Made by a program: the position numbers and the translations under genes. The notes beneath the pieces are model-generated. The model saw nothing but the letters and a program-made list of their open reading frames with translations. It did not search any database and was not told the DNA's origin. This document shows, piece after piece, positions 1 through 8,147 of a stretch of 38,633 nt of DNA. Where the stretch lies: positions 1 through 38,633 of the forward strand of contig DACG01000006.1 in NCBI GenBank assembly GCA_002494725.1, read 5' to 3'. The DNA comes from Geoglobus sp. UBA235. Its GTDB lineage: Archaea > Halobacteriota > Archaeoglobi > Archaeoglobales > Archaeoglobaceae. The first letter of the stretch is position 1. Each line of letters starts with the position of its first letter.

Positions 1-157
1 TTTTGTCTTAGACTATAATTTTGTTTTTGAGTGATACTGACCCTCATCAGTTCTGGTTTTATGACAGAATTTCAGAGACACTCTTGCGGAAGACATGGAG
101 TTTGTTTTTAGCAGGGTCTCTTTTTGGATTTATTTGGTTATTATGAGAACATGAAAG

Positions 158-166
158 CTTATAAAT
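158..166 (+). promoter_or_regulatory. TATA box of purA
   Basis: The sequence CTTATAAAT lies about 38 nt before the purA start codon. That leaves room for a short leader carrying the GGAGG ribosome site at 188-192. The 157 bases before it are T-rich and show no supported gene. Confidence 0.5.
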
Positions 167-199
167 TATGGATGCATTCAGGTGGTGGGAGGAGTTGTC

Positions 200-1213
200 A
201 TGTCAGCTACTGTTGTTGTCGGCGGCTTCTGGGGCGATGAGGGCAAGGGAAAAATAATCTCTCATATCGCACATGCAGATAAGCCGAAAATAATTGTCAG
301 AGGGGGAGTGGGTCCAAATGCAGGCCATACAGTGGAGTTTGAGGGCAAAAAGTACGGTGTGAGAATGCTCCCATCTGGCTTTGTTTACAGGGAAGCAAGA
401 CTTCTGATTGGAGCGGGTGTTCTTGTTAACCCTGAAGTTTTTCTGAATGAGGTCAGAACCCTCAAGGCCGAGAACAGGGCAAGACTTGATTTCAGATGTG
501 CCATAATTGAGGAGAGGCATATAGATGCCGATAGGAGCTCAGAACATCTTTCCGGAAAAATCGGGTCAACCGGAACCGGATGCGGGCCTGCAAATGCAGA
601 CAGGGTTATGAGGACGGCAAAACTTGCCAGGGATGTTGTTGAGCTTCAACCCTTTCTCACAGATGTGCCCCTTGATGTCAATACGGCAATTGATGAAGGT
701 GAATTTGTGCTGATCGAGGGGACACAGGGCTTTGCACTGAGCCTGTATTACGGCACCTACCCTTACGTGACATCCAAAGACACATCAGCCTCTCAGATGG
801 CTGCTGATGTTGGTGTTGGACCCACAAAAATAGATGAGGTTGTTGTGGTTTTCAAGACATTCCCCACAAGGGTTGGAGCGGGGCCATTTCCGACAGAGAT
901 GAGCCAGGAGGAGGCTGAAAATCTTGGAATAATTGAATACGGAACTGTTACAGGAAGAAGGAGACGGATAGGGTACTGGGATGGAGAGCTGGCGAGATAT
1001 TCAGCCATGGTTAATGGAGCAACCCAGGTAGCTCTGACAGGAATAGACAAGCTCGACAGAGAGTGCTATGGAGTTAGAGAGTGGAGCAGGCTCACGAAAA
1101 AAGCAAAGGAATTCATTGAAAGGGTTGAGGATGACACAAATGTACCAGTAACACTCATCTCAACTGGGCCATCCCTGGAGCAGATAATTGATCTGAGAGA
1201 TGAGAAGCTCTAA
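200..1213 (+). CDS. purA: Adenylosuccinate synthetase (archaeal short form)
   Basis: Converts IMP, aspartate and GTP to adenylosuccinate, the first committed step to AMP, in the cytoplasm. The N-terminus carries the P-loop GDEGKGK followed by the NAGHTV motif, and the family block around STGTGCGPA is present. At 337 aa it is about 90 residues shorter than the E. coli enzyme, which is normal for thermophilic archaeal PurA. The ATG at 200 is preferred to the in-frame GTG at 182 because a GGAGG site sits 7 nt upstream and the protein then begins directly with the conserved strand before the P-loop. It is monocistronic and converges with the ferritin-like gene. Its pathway partner purB lies at 13-14.4 kb. 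Confidence 0.96.
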   Translation: MSATVVVGGFWGDEGKGKIISHIAHADKPKIIVRGGVGPNAGHTVEFEGKKYGVRMLPSGFVYREARLLIGAGVLVNPEVFLNEVRTLKAENRARLDFRCAIIEERHIDADRSSEHLSGKIGSTGTGCGPANADRVMRTAKLARDVVELQPFLTDVPLDVNTAIDEGEFVLIEGTQGFALSLYYGTYPYVTSKDTSASQMAADVGVGPTKIDEVVVVFKTFPTRVGAGPFPTEMSQEEAENLGIIEYGTVTGRRRRIGYWDGELARYSAMVNGATQVALTGIDKLDRECYGVREWSRLTKKAKEFIERVEDDTNVPVTLISTGPSLEQIIDLRDEKL

Positions 1214-1234
1214 AAATATGAAAATTGAGAATGC

Positions 1235-1651
1235 TCATCTGCCAAGGACCGATGTAAAGTAGTCGTGATGATTTTCTTCGTCCTCAAGAATCTGTTCGAA
1301 GAGTTTTGCAGTTGTGTAGTCTTCCTCATCAAGTGCCTTCCTTATTATTTTTCTGTAAAGCTCTATAGCTTCCTCCTCTGCCTTAACATCCAGTTCAATC
1401 ATCTCTCTTACATTCTCACCCACCTTAATTGGGGCAGGTTCTGTTGTTGGCTTCCCTCCAAGATACGCCAGTCTCTCGGCTATAAGCTCAGCATGAGTCA
1501 TCTCAACAATTGCTATTTTCCTGAGCTCGGGCTTTACAACTTCCCCCTCAAATCCCTTTGCAAGGACATGCTGCCACATGTACTGGATTGAAACCTGAAT
1601 CTCCCTTGCTATCGCCATGTTTAGCAGATCCCTGAGCTCATCACTGACCAT
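1235..1651 (-). CDS. Ferritin-like diiron protein (bacterioferritin/Dps-like)
   Basis: A 138-aa four-helix-bundle protein. Visible metal ligands are Glu17 in helix A, E50-x-x-H53 in helix B (EMTHAE), glutamates in the AEEEAIELY helix, and the final EDEENHHDYF motif, matching the ferritin/rubrerythrin diiron pattern. No rubredoxin domain or signal peptide is present, so a cytoplasmic role in iron storage or peroxide detoxification is likely. The exact subfamily cannot be fixed by eye. The start at 1651 has a GGGGTGG site just upstream and a TATA box at 1682-1692. The gene is monocistronic and converges with purA. Confidence 0.85.
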   Translation of the reverse strand: MVSDELRDLLNMAIAREIQVSIQYMWQHVLAKGFEGEVVKPELRKIAIVEMTHAELIAERLAYLGGKPTTEPAPIKVGENVREMIELDVKAEEEAIELYRKIIRKALDEEDYTTAKLFEQILEDEENHHDYFTSVLGR

Positions 1652-1681
1652 AAAACCACCCCGAATTTAATTTTACCACAG

Positions 1682-1692
1682 ATTTATATAAA
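1682..1692 (-). promoter_or_regulatory. TATA box of the ferritin-like gene
   Basis: ATTTATATAAA on either strand, 31-41 nt before the start codon at 1651. It fits a short leader containing the GGGGTGG ribosome site. Confidence 0.5.
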
Positions 1693-1774
1693 TTTTATCT
1701 TTATCAGAGTCGGGAACTGACTTTGTCTTTTATCACTTAGTTGGATTGAAAAAACAGGTAAAAGATTCAAAGAC

Positions 1775-1784
1775 TTTTTATAAA
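1775..1784 (+). promoter_or_regulatory. TATA box of fno (leaderless)
   Basis: TTTTTATAAA is centred 26 nt before the fno ATG at 1805, the usual archaeal TATA-to-initiation distance. No ribosome site lies between, so the mRNA is probably leaderless. Confidence 0.55.
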
Positions 1785-1804
1785 CCCCCTCTTCACTCTC
1801 ACCG

Positions 1805-2461
1805 ATGAGGATCGCACTCATTGGTGGTACAGGAAACATCGGAGAAGGGCTTGCGTTCAGACTCAGACTCGCGGGGCACGATGTATTAATAGGCTCAAGA
1901 AGTGGGGAGAAGGCAAAGGCCAAAGCTGAGCACTTCAATGCCCTGGTTGAGAGGCTTGGAGGAAAAAGGGGAATAGAGGGGATGACCAATGAGAAAGCTT
2001 CACTCATTGCGGATGTGTGCATTATAACCATCCCCTGGAAGCATGCCTTTGAGACTGCTGAAAATCTGAAAGAGAATCTGGCAGGAAAGATTGTTGTCTC
2101 ACCGGTTATCCCCATGGTGGTTGAGAATGGCATCTTCAAGTACATTCAGCCTGAAGAAGGCTCTGCTGGACTGAAGTTTGCGAGAATTCTCGATAAAAGC
2201 AGAGTGGTTGTTGCCTTCAACAACATTCCTGCAAAGAGGTTTGCAAATCCCGATGAGGTCTTCAGCTGGGATGTTGCTGTCTGCAGTGATGATGAACAGG
2301 CAAAAAGAACGGTTATGGATATAGTTAACAGTATTGAAGGCCTGAGAGCCTATGATGCAGGCAGTCTGGAAAATTCGAGGATTGTTGAGTCAATCACACC
2401 ACTTCTTATAAATATTGCAAGGAAAAATAAAACAAGGGAGCTTGGAATCAGGTTCGTTTAG
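1805..2461 (+). CDS. fno: F420H2:NADP+ oxidoreductase
   Basis: Catalyses reversible hydride transfer between reduced coenzyme F420 and NADP+, linking F420-based C1 catabolism to NADPH for biosynthesis. The protein begins with the Rossmann motif GGTGNIGEGLAFRL followed by GSRS, where the Arg/Ser after the second strand suit the NADP 2'-phosphate. At 218 aa it is the usual length of archaeal Fno/NpdG, and the sequence aligns throughout with the family as I know it. It has a TATA box 26 nt upstream. Its last four bases overlap the 3' end of the convergent TIP49 gene. Mtd and Mer, which produce or use F420H2, are elsewhere in the window. Confidence 0.93.
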   Translation: MRIALIGGTGNIGEGLAFRLRLAGHDVLIGSRSGEKAKAKAEHFNALVERLGGKRGIEGMTNEKASLIADVCIITIPWKHAFETAENLKENLAGKIVVSPVIPMVVENGIFKYIQPEEGSAGLKFARILDKSRVVVAFNNIPAKRFANPDEVFSWDVAVCSDDEQAKRTVMDIVNSIEGLRAYDAGSLENSRIVESITPLLINIARKNKTRELGIRFV

Positions 2462-3798
2462 GTTAGCATCCTTTCTTCCCACTCTTTCAGGTATGCTGAG
2501 CTTTTGCTGACATCAACGAAGAGCATTTCTGCTCTTTCAACATCCTCAACCTCTATTTTGCCCGAGTTTCTTGTTTTTGCCAGCTCATTTGCCGGAGCCA
2601 AAAGCTGAATTGCGTATCTGAGACTGTTGCTGTATCCAATTTCTGTGAGCTTTTCTATGGCATCCTGATCCAGCAGCAATCCCATCTCTGCAGATCTTGT
2701 TTCGATGATCAGCCTTATCTCGTCTCTGCTGTATGGTTCGGTTGTTATTATCAGAAGCCTGTCGAGGAGGTCAAGTGGGATGCCGTGGGGGGAGATATCA
2801 TCTGTTCCACGGATCTTTGCAAAGCCCCTGTTTGAGGCGAGGATTATTATGGGTGCCATCTCGCTTTCCATTGCTCTGTTCATGAATGCAAAGAGCTCGA
2901 TGTCCATGAGATGGGTCTCGTCTATGAACAGAACTCCGGGAATTAGCTCTGCCATTCCCTGCTCTATCCAGTCCTTAACCTGTTCATCAACTGCCTGCCT
3001 TATTTCGTTATCTATCTCCCTGCTCTCAGAGGAGAAGAGGCTGAATATTGTGCTCCTTCTCGCCCTCGCCTCATCAAGATCATGGAGTGTCACAACGTAG
3101 GTGTACTCCTTGTCTTTCTCCACATACCCGTCAGGTCTCTCGGCTACTTCCTCAACGTCTATGTCGTACTTTTTGCCCGAGCCAGTTCTGCCGACTTTCG
3201 TAACCCTTCCGGTCTCCTTATCGATTATGATAACGTCACCTTCAGATATCCCTGAGTACATGAACTGCAGAGCAATTCTGCTGCCAACGCTGAATGACCT
3301 CTTCTCCTTCTCTGTTGCGAGTGTTATCCTTGCTGACTCGGGAACCTTCTGGGTTGGGTTGTAGGGATTGGGAACCATGTTGTAGTCGAGCTCCACAACC
3401 TCACCCTCAAGCACCCTCCTTGTATCCCTTATTCTAACACCAATGGCCTTTCTCATTGTCTGGTAGAGGGCTTCGGTCTTCTTCATCTCGCTGCTGTAAA
3501 ATTCACTTGCAGATACCTGAACAAACGGTATATCCTTTCCAAGTTCTTTGCTTATCGCAACTGCTATTGCTGTTTTTCCGGTTCCCGGAGGACCTGCAAT
3601 CAGAATGCCCCTTCCTGCCATCTTTCCATCTCTTATAAGCCTTACAATTATTCCAGCAGCTTCCCTTGCTTTCTTCTGACCCACCAAGCCTCCACCAATG
3701 TCTCTCGCTTTCAGATTTTCATCGAGCCCCAGACCTGTGATGTGGGAGTGAGCGCTGTACCTCTCAAACTTTGTTGCGAGCTCCCTTATCTCCTCCAT
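2458..3798 (-). CDS. TIP49/RuvB-like AAA+ ATPase (TBP-interacting protein homologue)
   Basis: Archaeal homologue of eukaryotic RuvBL1/2 (pontin/reptin), a hexameric AAA+ ATPase. Walker A GPPGTGKTA is near residues 69-77 and Walker B LFIDETH near 290-296. The roughly 200 residues between them contain the OB-fold-like insertion (domain II) typical of TIP49 rather than bacterial RuvB. The N-terminal SAHSHITGLGLDE motif is a family hallmark. Length is 446 aa. The ATG at 3798 is preferred over the GTG at 3807 because GGGTGGAGG lies just before it. The gene appears monocistronic. The role in archaea is not settled; chromatin or snoRNP-like assembly is inferred from eukaryotes only. Confidence 0.93.
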   Translation of the reverse strand: MEEIRELATKFERYSAHSHITGLGLDENLKARDIGGGLVGQKKAREAAGIIVRLIRDGKMAGRGILIAGPPGTGKTAIAVAISKELGKDIPFVQVSASEFYSSEMKKTEALYQTMRKAIGVRIRDTRRVLEGEVVELDYNMVPNPYNPTQKVPESARITLATEKEKRSFSVGSRIALQFMYSGISEGDVIIIDKETGRVTKVGRTGSGKKYDIDVEEVAERPDGYVEKDKEYTYVVTLHDLDEARARRSTIFSLFSSESREIDNEIRQAVDEQVKDWIEQGMAELIPGVLFIDETHLMDIELFAFMNRAMESEMAPIIILASNRGFAKIRGTDDISPHGIPLDLLDRLLIITTEPYSRDEIRLIIETRSAEMGLLLDQDAIEKLTEIGYSNSLRYAIQLLAPANELAKTRNSGKIEVEDVERAEMLFVDVSKSSAYLKEWEERMLT

Positions 3799-4086
3799 GA
3801 CCTCCACCCGAGTTCAATGGATTAGAATTTCAATATAAAGCTTTTGATAAAAGCAGATGTTGTTTGACAGCCCTGAAAACCTACTGCAGGAAACAGGTCG
3901 AAACCGTCTTCAAGCGGCTTTTAAGCAATCTAAATCAGTCATGAAGGCAATTAAAATCTTTTAGCCAAAATTTTCAGAATCTGGAAAATTTCATTCCTGA
4001 TGATCCTGATTGAATATTGCTCTGAGTATTTTTCATCCTCAGTAACTGTCGTAAAGCTTATTTCACCTTCCATGAGAGGTGATCCC

Positions 4087-5922
4087 ATGAAAAGAACTCT
4101 GATTTCAGTTGTTATGATTCTGCTTCTGGTCTTCACCCCTGCCTACGCTCAGTTTCAGAATTATTCTGAAAGGAGCATAAAGGCTGTTGCCGTTGTGAGC
4201 GGGGAAACCAGGGGAGCAACAATAAACATCACGGTAATTGTAACCCCCGGAGATGGAAGGGTATTTGTCTCCGTGTCTCCCTTTACAGAGATAGACATGC
4301 AGGGAAGTGCCCAGCTCTCAGCTCTTACCGCATGTGACCTGACGGGAAAGGACTTCCTGAATTACGATTTCTTCTACGTAATTGAGGCAAAATCAACAAT
4401 TGTCGGTGGACCATCTGCAGGGGCAGTTATGACAATCGCCACAATAGCTGCTCTCGAAAATCTCACCATTAGAGATGACGTTTTCATGACGGGAATGATA
4501 TATCCCGATGGAACCATAGGTCCGGTTGGCGGGATACCGTACAAGCTTGAGGCTGCTGCGGAGGATGGGGCCAAGATTTTTCTGATTCCAAAGGGACAGA
4601 GGTATGCAACTCTTGAGGAGAGAAAGGAGGTGAAGAGAGGGCCCTTTGTCATAATCAACACGGAAACGAAAAAGGTTGATCTCGTCGAATACGGTAAAGA
4701 ATTTGGCGTTGAGGTTGTGGAGGTTGAGAATGTAAATGAGGCTCTGGCCTATTATACCGGATATCAGCTTGAGAAGAGTGAGGGAAGGATAACTCAGGAG
4801 AAATACCAGTACCTGATGAAGATTCTTGCAGAGAAAATGAAGGATGATGCCATGAGCCTTTACAGCGAATTTGAAAAGGTGGCAGATCAGGACATCAAAA
4901 AGGAGGTCAATGAGAGGTTCAATAAGGCTGAGGAGTACGCAGGGCAGGGGTACTACTACTCCGCAACAAGTTCGTACTTCACTGCCAAGATTATAATGAG
5001 GGAGGAGATTTACAGAAAGAAAATTCAGAATGATGAGGAGTTCTCCCTTGAAGAGAGGGTGATCAAGGACGAAATAGATTCGCTCAGAAACATGATGGAG
5101 TCATATCAGATCGGTCTTGCATCTCTCCAGATAGTTGGAGCGGCAGAAGAAAGGCTGGCGAAGGCTGAGAACTATCTTCAGAAAGCCCTCAACTCCAATG
5201 ACTGGGACAAGGCAATTGCAAACCTCGCGCTTGCAAAGGAGAGGGTGGAGAGTGCAAAAATATGGATGTCCATCCTGCCTGAGATTAAGAAAGACACGTA
5301 CATGAGCGATGAGGAGCTGAAGAAAAGAGCAGACTTCTATCTGAGCATGGCAGAATCCATATTTGTGTATGCCGAGTCGATAGGAGGCTTTTCAAATCTT
5401 CTTTACGGTGATGGATCTGCTGATGAGAGCAAGAGCATTGCCGAGCAGCTGTACAATCAGGGTTACTATGCGGGAACGATTCTGACAGCTCTGGACAGCA
5501 TAATAAAATCTGCAATGTCTATTGAGCTCATCGGAATACACAGCGAGGAAGTACTGTCTGAAAAGGTTGATCAGGCGAGAAATGCAAGTCAGAACGCAAT
5601 TGGAGTAGCGGAGAAGTACACGATTCCTGTTCTGGCATACGCATACTATGAGTTCGGTGAGACTTCAGAGGGGGTGTGGAAAATATATTACTTCAAGCTC
5701 TCTGAAAGGATTGCAAAAACTCTTTCTCTGATGGGTGGAAAGGAGAATGTCAGAATTGTTGAGGCGAACTATAAGAGTCCTGAAATCAGAACAACGCCTG
5801 AAGTCAAAACTGTCATCGAGAAATATGTTCCCCACGAAATATCGGGCTTTGAGGGGATTGCTGGTGTTATATCAGCATCAGCAGCGCTATTGCTCCTGAG
5901 AAGAAGGTTGAGAGGAAGTTAA
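4087..5922 (+). CDS. Secreted/membrane-anchored Lon-like (S16) serine protease
   Basis: A 611-aa protein without an ATPase domain. Residues 1-21 form a signal peptide (hydrophobic core ending TPAYAQ). Residues about 30-250 are a Lon-type proteolytic domain with nucleophile Ser110 in GGPSAGAVM and general base Lys153 in GGIPYKLEAA, the classic Ser-Lys dyad. Residues about 260-560 are charged and helical (coiled-coil/TPR-like). The C-terminus has a short hydrophobic helix followed by RRRLRGS, which probably anchors the protein with the protease outside. The ATG at 4087 follows GAGGTGAT; an upstream in-frame start at 4000 would bury the signal peptide. It resembles the predicted archaeal serine protease group COG1750. 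The 3' end overlaps the opposite-strand DUF92 gene by 56 bp. Confidence 0.85.
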   Translation: MKRTLISVVMILLLVFTPAYAQFQNYSERSIKAVAVVSGETRGATINITVIVTPGDGRVFVSVSPFTEIDMQGSAQLSALTACDLTGKDFLNYDFFYVIEAKSTIVGGPSAGAVMTIATIAALENLTIRDDVFMTGMIYPDGTIGPVGGIPYKLEAAAEDGAKIFLIPKGQRYATLEERKEVKRGPFVIINTETKKVDLVEYGKEFGVEVVEVENVNEALAYYTGYQLEKSEGRITQEKYQYLMKILAEKMKDDAMSLYSEFEKVADQDIKKEVNERFNKAEEYAGQGYYYSATSSYFTAKIIMREEIYRKKIQNDEEFSLEERVIKDEIDSLRNMMESYQIGLASLQIVGAAEERLAKAENYLQKALNSNDWDKAIANLALAKERVESAKIWMSILPEIKKDTYMSDEELKKRADFYLSMAESIFVYAESIGGFSNLLYGDGSADESKSIAEQLYNQGYYAGTILTALDSIIKSAMSIELIGIHSEEVLSEKVDQARNASQNAIGVAEKYTIPVLAYAYYEFGETSEGVWKIYYFKLSERIAKTLSLMGGKENVRIVEANYKSPEIRTTPEVKTVIEKYVPHEISGFEGIAGVISASAALLLLRRRLRGS

Positions 5923-7042
5923 CTTCAGAGTTTCCAATCAATCCTCTTTTCTCTGCCGTGGCTCCCAGAATGCTGTCAACATGCACTCCAGCAAAACCTG
6001 CAGTAAATGCAATGATTCCCTCGTAGAACCCCAGAATCCCCGATATCATGGCATAAACTGCTATGATACCTGTACCGATGAATGCAGCTATTTCCCCAGC
6101 AACCGAAACCCCTCCACTTTCTCCAGCCCTTACTCTTTCGAATGTTGTTATCAGGTAAACCTTCTTGGACATCTTCCCTATTTCACTTGCCATGGTATCT
6201 CCGAGAGCTGTTGAGAGGCTGGCAACAAATGCTGCTGAAAATGCACCGATAGAAAAATACCCGTAATTCAGGGCAAAAAACAGTGCTGGAAGGCTGTTGG
6301 CAAAAACATTGGTGTATCCTCTTGCACCGCCTGCAGGCTCGCCCAGTCCAAGCATCTCCTTCTGCCTGTACTTGTATTTTGTTACTACAGAGCCCAAGGC
6401 ATAAAAGAGTAGAAGGCTTATGAAGTACCTGATGTCTGCGGAGACTATTATCAGCATTCCGACAATCGTTGCCGCCATCAGACCTGTCTCGTCAGCCACT
6501 CCAGATCTGTAGGCAATCATGCTGAGAATAAAAGCTATCAGAAATCCAAAAAGAAGCTCCTCCCTGCTTATTGCTATCTTGTATATGTCAAACGTGAGCA
6601 GAATGGATGTGTTTGCAAGAACAAGAGAGGTTGAGATGAAGTTGTTCTTCGTGGCATAAACCACAAGTGATGATGCCAAGGAGGCGGTGAGGATTGTGAG
6701 GGCGATGAATTCGGAATCCCAGGGGTTCGGAAAATATCTGAGAAACAGAAATCCAAGCAGAAAATAGATGGGTATGCTGAAGTAGTACGGGACTCTCTCT
6801 CTGAATGAGGCGATGATCATTGAGGGGACAATTGCATAGCTTGGAATGTAATTCTGAAATGAGAGAAGGATGAAGGGGAGAGAAGATGCAAGGGAGAAAA
6901 GGGAGTCAGCATGCTCATCGCTTTCAGGCTTTCTCGCCCACATTCCGACATAAAAAAGCATTAGCGAAAGAATGAGGCCGATGATTTCAAGATTGCTGAG
7001 ATGTTTATAGAGCAATGCAACCACAATCAGTCCCAGATTCAT
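5867..7042 (-). CDS. DUF92 family polytopic membrane protein (possible polyprenyl-phosphate kinase)
   Basis: A 391-aa integral membrane protein with roughly ten hydrophobic segments. The conserved C-terminal half contains GEPAGGARGYTNVFANSLPAL, ALGDTMASEIG and FAGVHVDSILGATAE, hallmarks of DUF92 (TIGR00297/TMEM19). The plant member VTE6 is a phytyl-phosphate kinase and the family resembles CTP-dependent polyprenol kinases, so an isoprenoid phosphate/diphosphate substrate is plausible here; that is inference. The N-terminal half (about 190 aa) is extra hydrophobic sequence. It is divergent from the cis-prenyltransferase-like gene with only 39 bp between start codons, and its 3' end runs antisense into the S16 protease gene. 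Confidence 0.85.
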   Translation of the reverse strand: MNLGLIVVALLYKHLSNLEIIGLILSLMLFYVGMWARKPESDEHADSLFSLASSLPFILLSFQNYIPSYAIVPSMIIASFRERVPYYFSIPIYFLLGFLFLRYFPNPWDSEFIALTILTASLASSLVVYATKNNFISTSLVLANTSILLTFDIYKIAISREELLFGFLIAFILSMIAYRSGVADETGLMAATIVGMLIIVSADIRYFISLLLFYALGSVVTKYKYRQKEMLGLGEPAGGARGYTNVFANSLPALFFALNYGYFSIGAFSAAFVASLSTALGDTMASEIGKMSKKVYLITTFERVRAGESGGVSVAGEIAAFIGTGIIAVYAMISGILGFYEGIIAFTAGFAGVHVDSILGATAEKRGLIGNSEVNFLSTFFSGAIALLMLI

Positions 7043-7051
7043 TGAGAAGGA

Positions 7052-7074
7052 TTTTTAAATGAGGCAATAAAAAG
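7052..7074. promoter_or_regulatory. Interleaved divergent TATA boxes (DUF92 / prenyltransferase-like)
   Basis: On the plus strand TTTTTAAAT (7052-7060) is centred 26 nt before the ATG at 7082. On the minus strand CTTTTTATTG (7074-7065) is centred 27 nt before the ATG at 7042. Each box sits within the footprint the other promoter's initiation complex would occupy, so the two leaderless promoters probably cannot be bound at once. Confidence 0.45.
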
Positions 7075-7081
7075 CTAACTG

Positions 7082-7690
7082 ATGCTCAACATTCTATACA
7101 GGATCTATGAAAGAAAGCTTGAAAAGGAGGTTTTTAAAAAAACCATACCAAAGCATGTGGCGGTGATAATCAACGATATTACCTCAGAGGAGCTTTTCAG
7201 GGGCCTTGAGAGGTTCATAGGGTGGTGCAGAAATTCTGGAATAAAGGAGGTTACATTTGCGGTAGATGGTTTTGGAGACATTTCGGCAATAAAAAAATTC
7301 GGTGAAAGGATTGGTGGGAAGGTTAGGATCATACATGATAAATCAGAGATACAGATCGGTGGAGATGACTCTTTTTCGGTGAATTTTCTCATAAATTTTG
7401 GAGGGAGAAAGGAGATAGTTGGCGTCGTCAGGAAGCTCGCGGAAGATGTAAGTGCCGGCAAAATAGAGCCTGACAGGCTTAATGAGGAGTTGATTGAGAG
7501 GTATCTCAAAATAGCCTCTGAACCTGATGTGATAATAAGGGCAAGTCTGAAATCCTTTGACTTTCTGATATGGCAGAGCATATACAGCGAACACATATTT
7601 TTCGACATAGACTGGAAAGATTTAAGATACATAGATTTTCTCAGAATTCTGAGAGAATATCAGAAGAGGGAGAGGAGGTATGGAAAGTAG
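7082..7690 (+). CDS. Degenerate cis-prenyltransferase (UppS/DHDDS-like) homologue
   Basis: A 202-aa protein whose C-terminal half matches undecaprenyl-diphosphate synthase: FGGRKEI, PDVIIRASLKSFDFLIWQSIYSEHIFF, then DFLRILREYQKRERRYG. The N-terminus retains PKHVAVII, but the next block, which in active enzymes reads MDGNxRWA and runs on to the GHxxG helix, is replaced by NDITSEELFRGLERF. The catalytic Asp/Asn/Arg of the allylic diphosphate site are therefore missing and about 15 residues are deleted. It may act as a non-catalytic partner, as NgBR/Nus1 does for DHDDS, or bind a polyprenyl phosphate; this is inference. It heads an operon in which the next gene starts inside its last 11 bases. 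It is divergent from DUF92. Confidence 0.8.
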   Translation: MLNILYRIYERKLEKEVFKKTIPKHVAVIINDITSEELFRGLERFIGWCRNSGIKEVTFAVDGFGDISAIKKFGERIGGKVRIIHDKSEIQIGGDDSFSVNFLINFGGRKEIVGVVRKLAEDVSAGKIEPDRLNEELIERYLKIASEPDVIIRASLKSFDFLIWQSIYSEHIFFDIDWKDLRYIDFLRILREYQKRERRYGK

Positions 7691-8147
7691 ATATCTCAGA
7701 TATGTGAGAGTTCTTGCAGATTATCAGTTTGGAGAGAATGCAGGAAGAGCACTTTTTCCTGAAACATGTGAATTCGTCATCTCCCCCAAAACCGGAAAGA
7801 TCAGGCAAATTCTCGATGGAGGGATCAGGGTCGCAACTGTTAAGCCTGATAGCGGTATGCTGTCGATAAGTGTTGAGGGAGCAAGAAGACTGATGAAAGC
7901 TTTTTGCTATCCAAAACTCAGGGTTGTTGTTGACAGAAGGGTTGGGGAGTTCATAGCTTCAGGAAAAAACGTGTTTGCAAAGCATGTTGTTAATGCTGAC
8001 GATAATATAAGGGCCGGTGATGAGGTCATCGTGGTTGATGAAGACGACAGACTTCTCGCAACAGGCAGGGCAGCTCTGTCAGCCTTTGAGATGCTTGAGT
8101 TTAGCAGAGGGGTAGCAGTCTCTGTCAGACAGGGGGTGAAAAGATGA
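7680..8147 (+). CDS. Pre-PUA/PUA domain RNA-binding protein (archaeosine-TGT C-terminal-like)
   Basis: A 155-aa protein. Residues about 1-70 (LADYQFGENAGRALFP and SPKTGKIRQI) match the region that precedes the PUA domain in archaeal tRNA-guanine transglycosylase and ArcS. Residues about 75-150 are a PUA domain (RRVGEFIASGKNVFAKHVV, AGDEVIVVDEDDRLLATGRA). There is no catalytic TGT barrel, so this is a free-standing RNA-binding module of the COG1370 type; the RNA target is unknown. The ATG follows GGAGGAGGT and lies within the end of the prenyltransferase-like gene, so translation is probably coupled. It overlaps the next gene by ATGA. Confidence 0.82.
   Translation: MESRYLRYVRVLADYQFGENAGRALFPETCEFVISPKTGKIRQILDGGIRVATVKPDSGMLSISVEGARRLMKAFCYPKLRVVVDRRVGEFIASGKNVFAKHVVNADDNIRAGDEVIVVDEDDRLLATGRAALSAFEMLEFSRGVAVSVRQGVKR

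Noticed and set aside
1..157. C/D box RNA sought near CTGATGA on the minus strand (about 45-52).
   Set aside because: The C box lacks the leading purine and no D box lies at suitable distance. No supported gene in this stretch.
4000..4086. Longer start for the S16 protease.
   Set aside because: It would place 29 residues ahead of a clear signal peptide; a ribosome site precedes the ATG at 4087.
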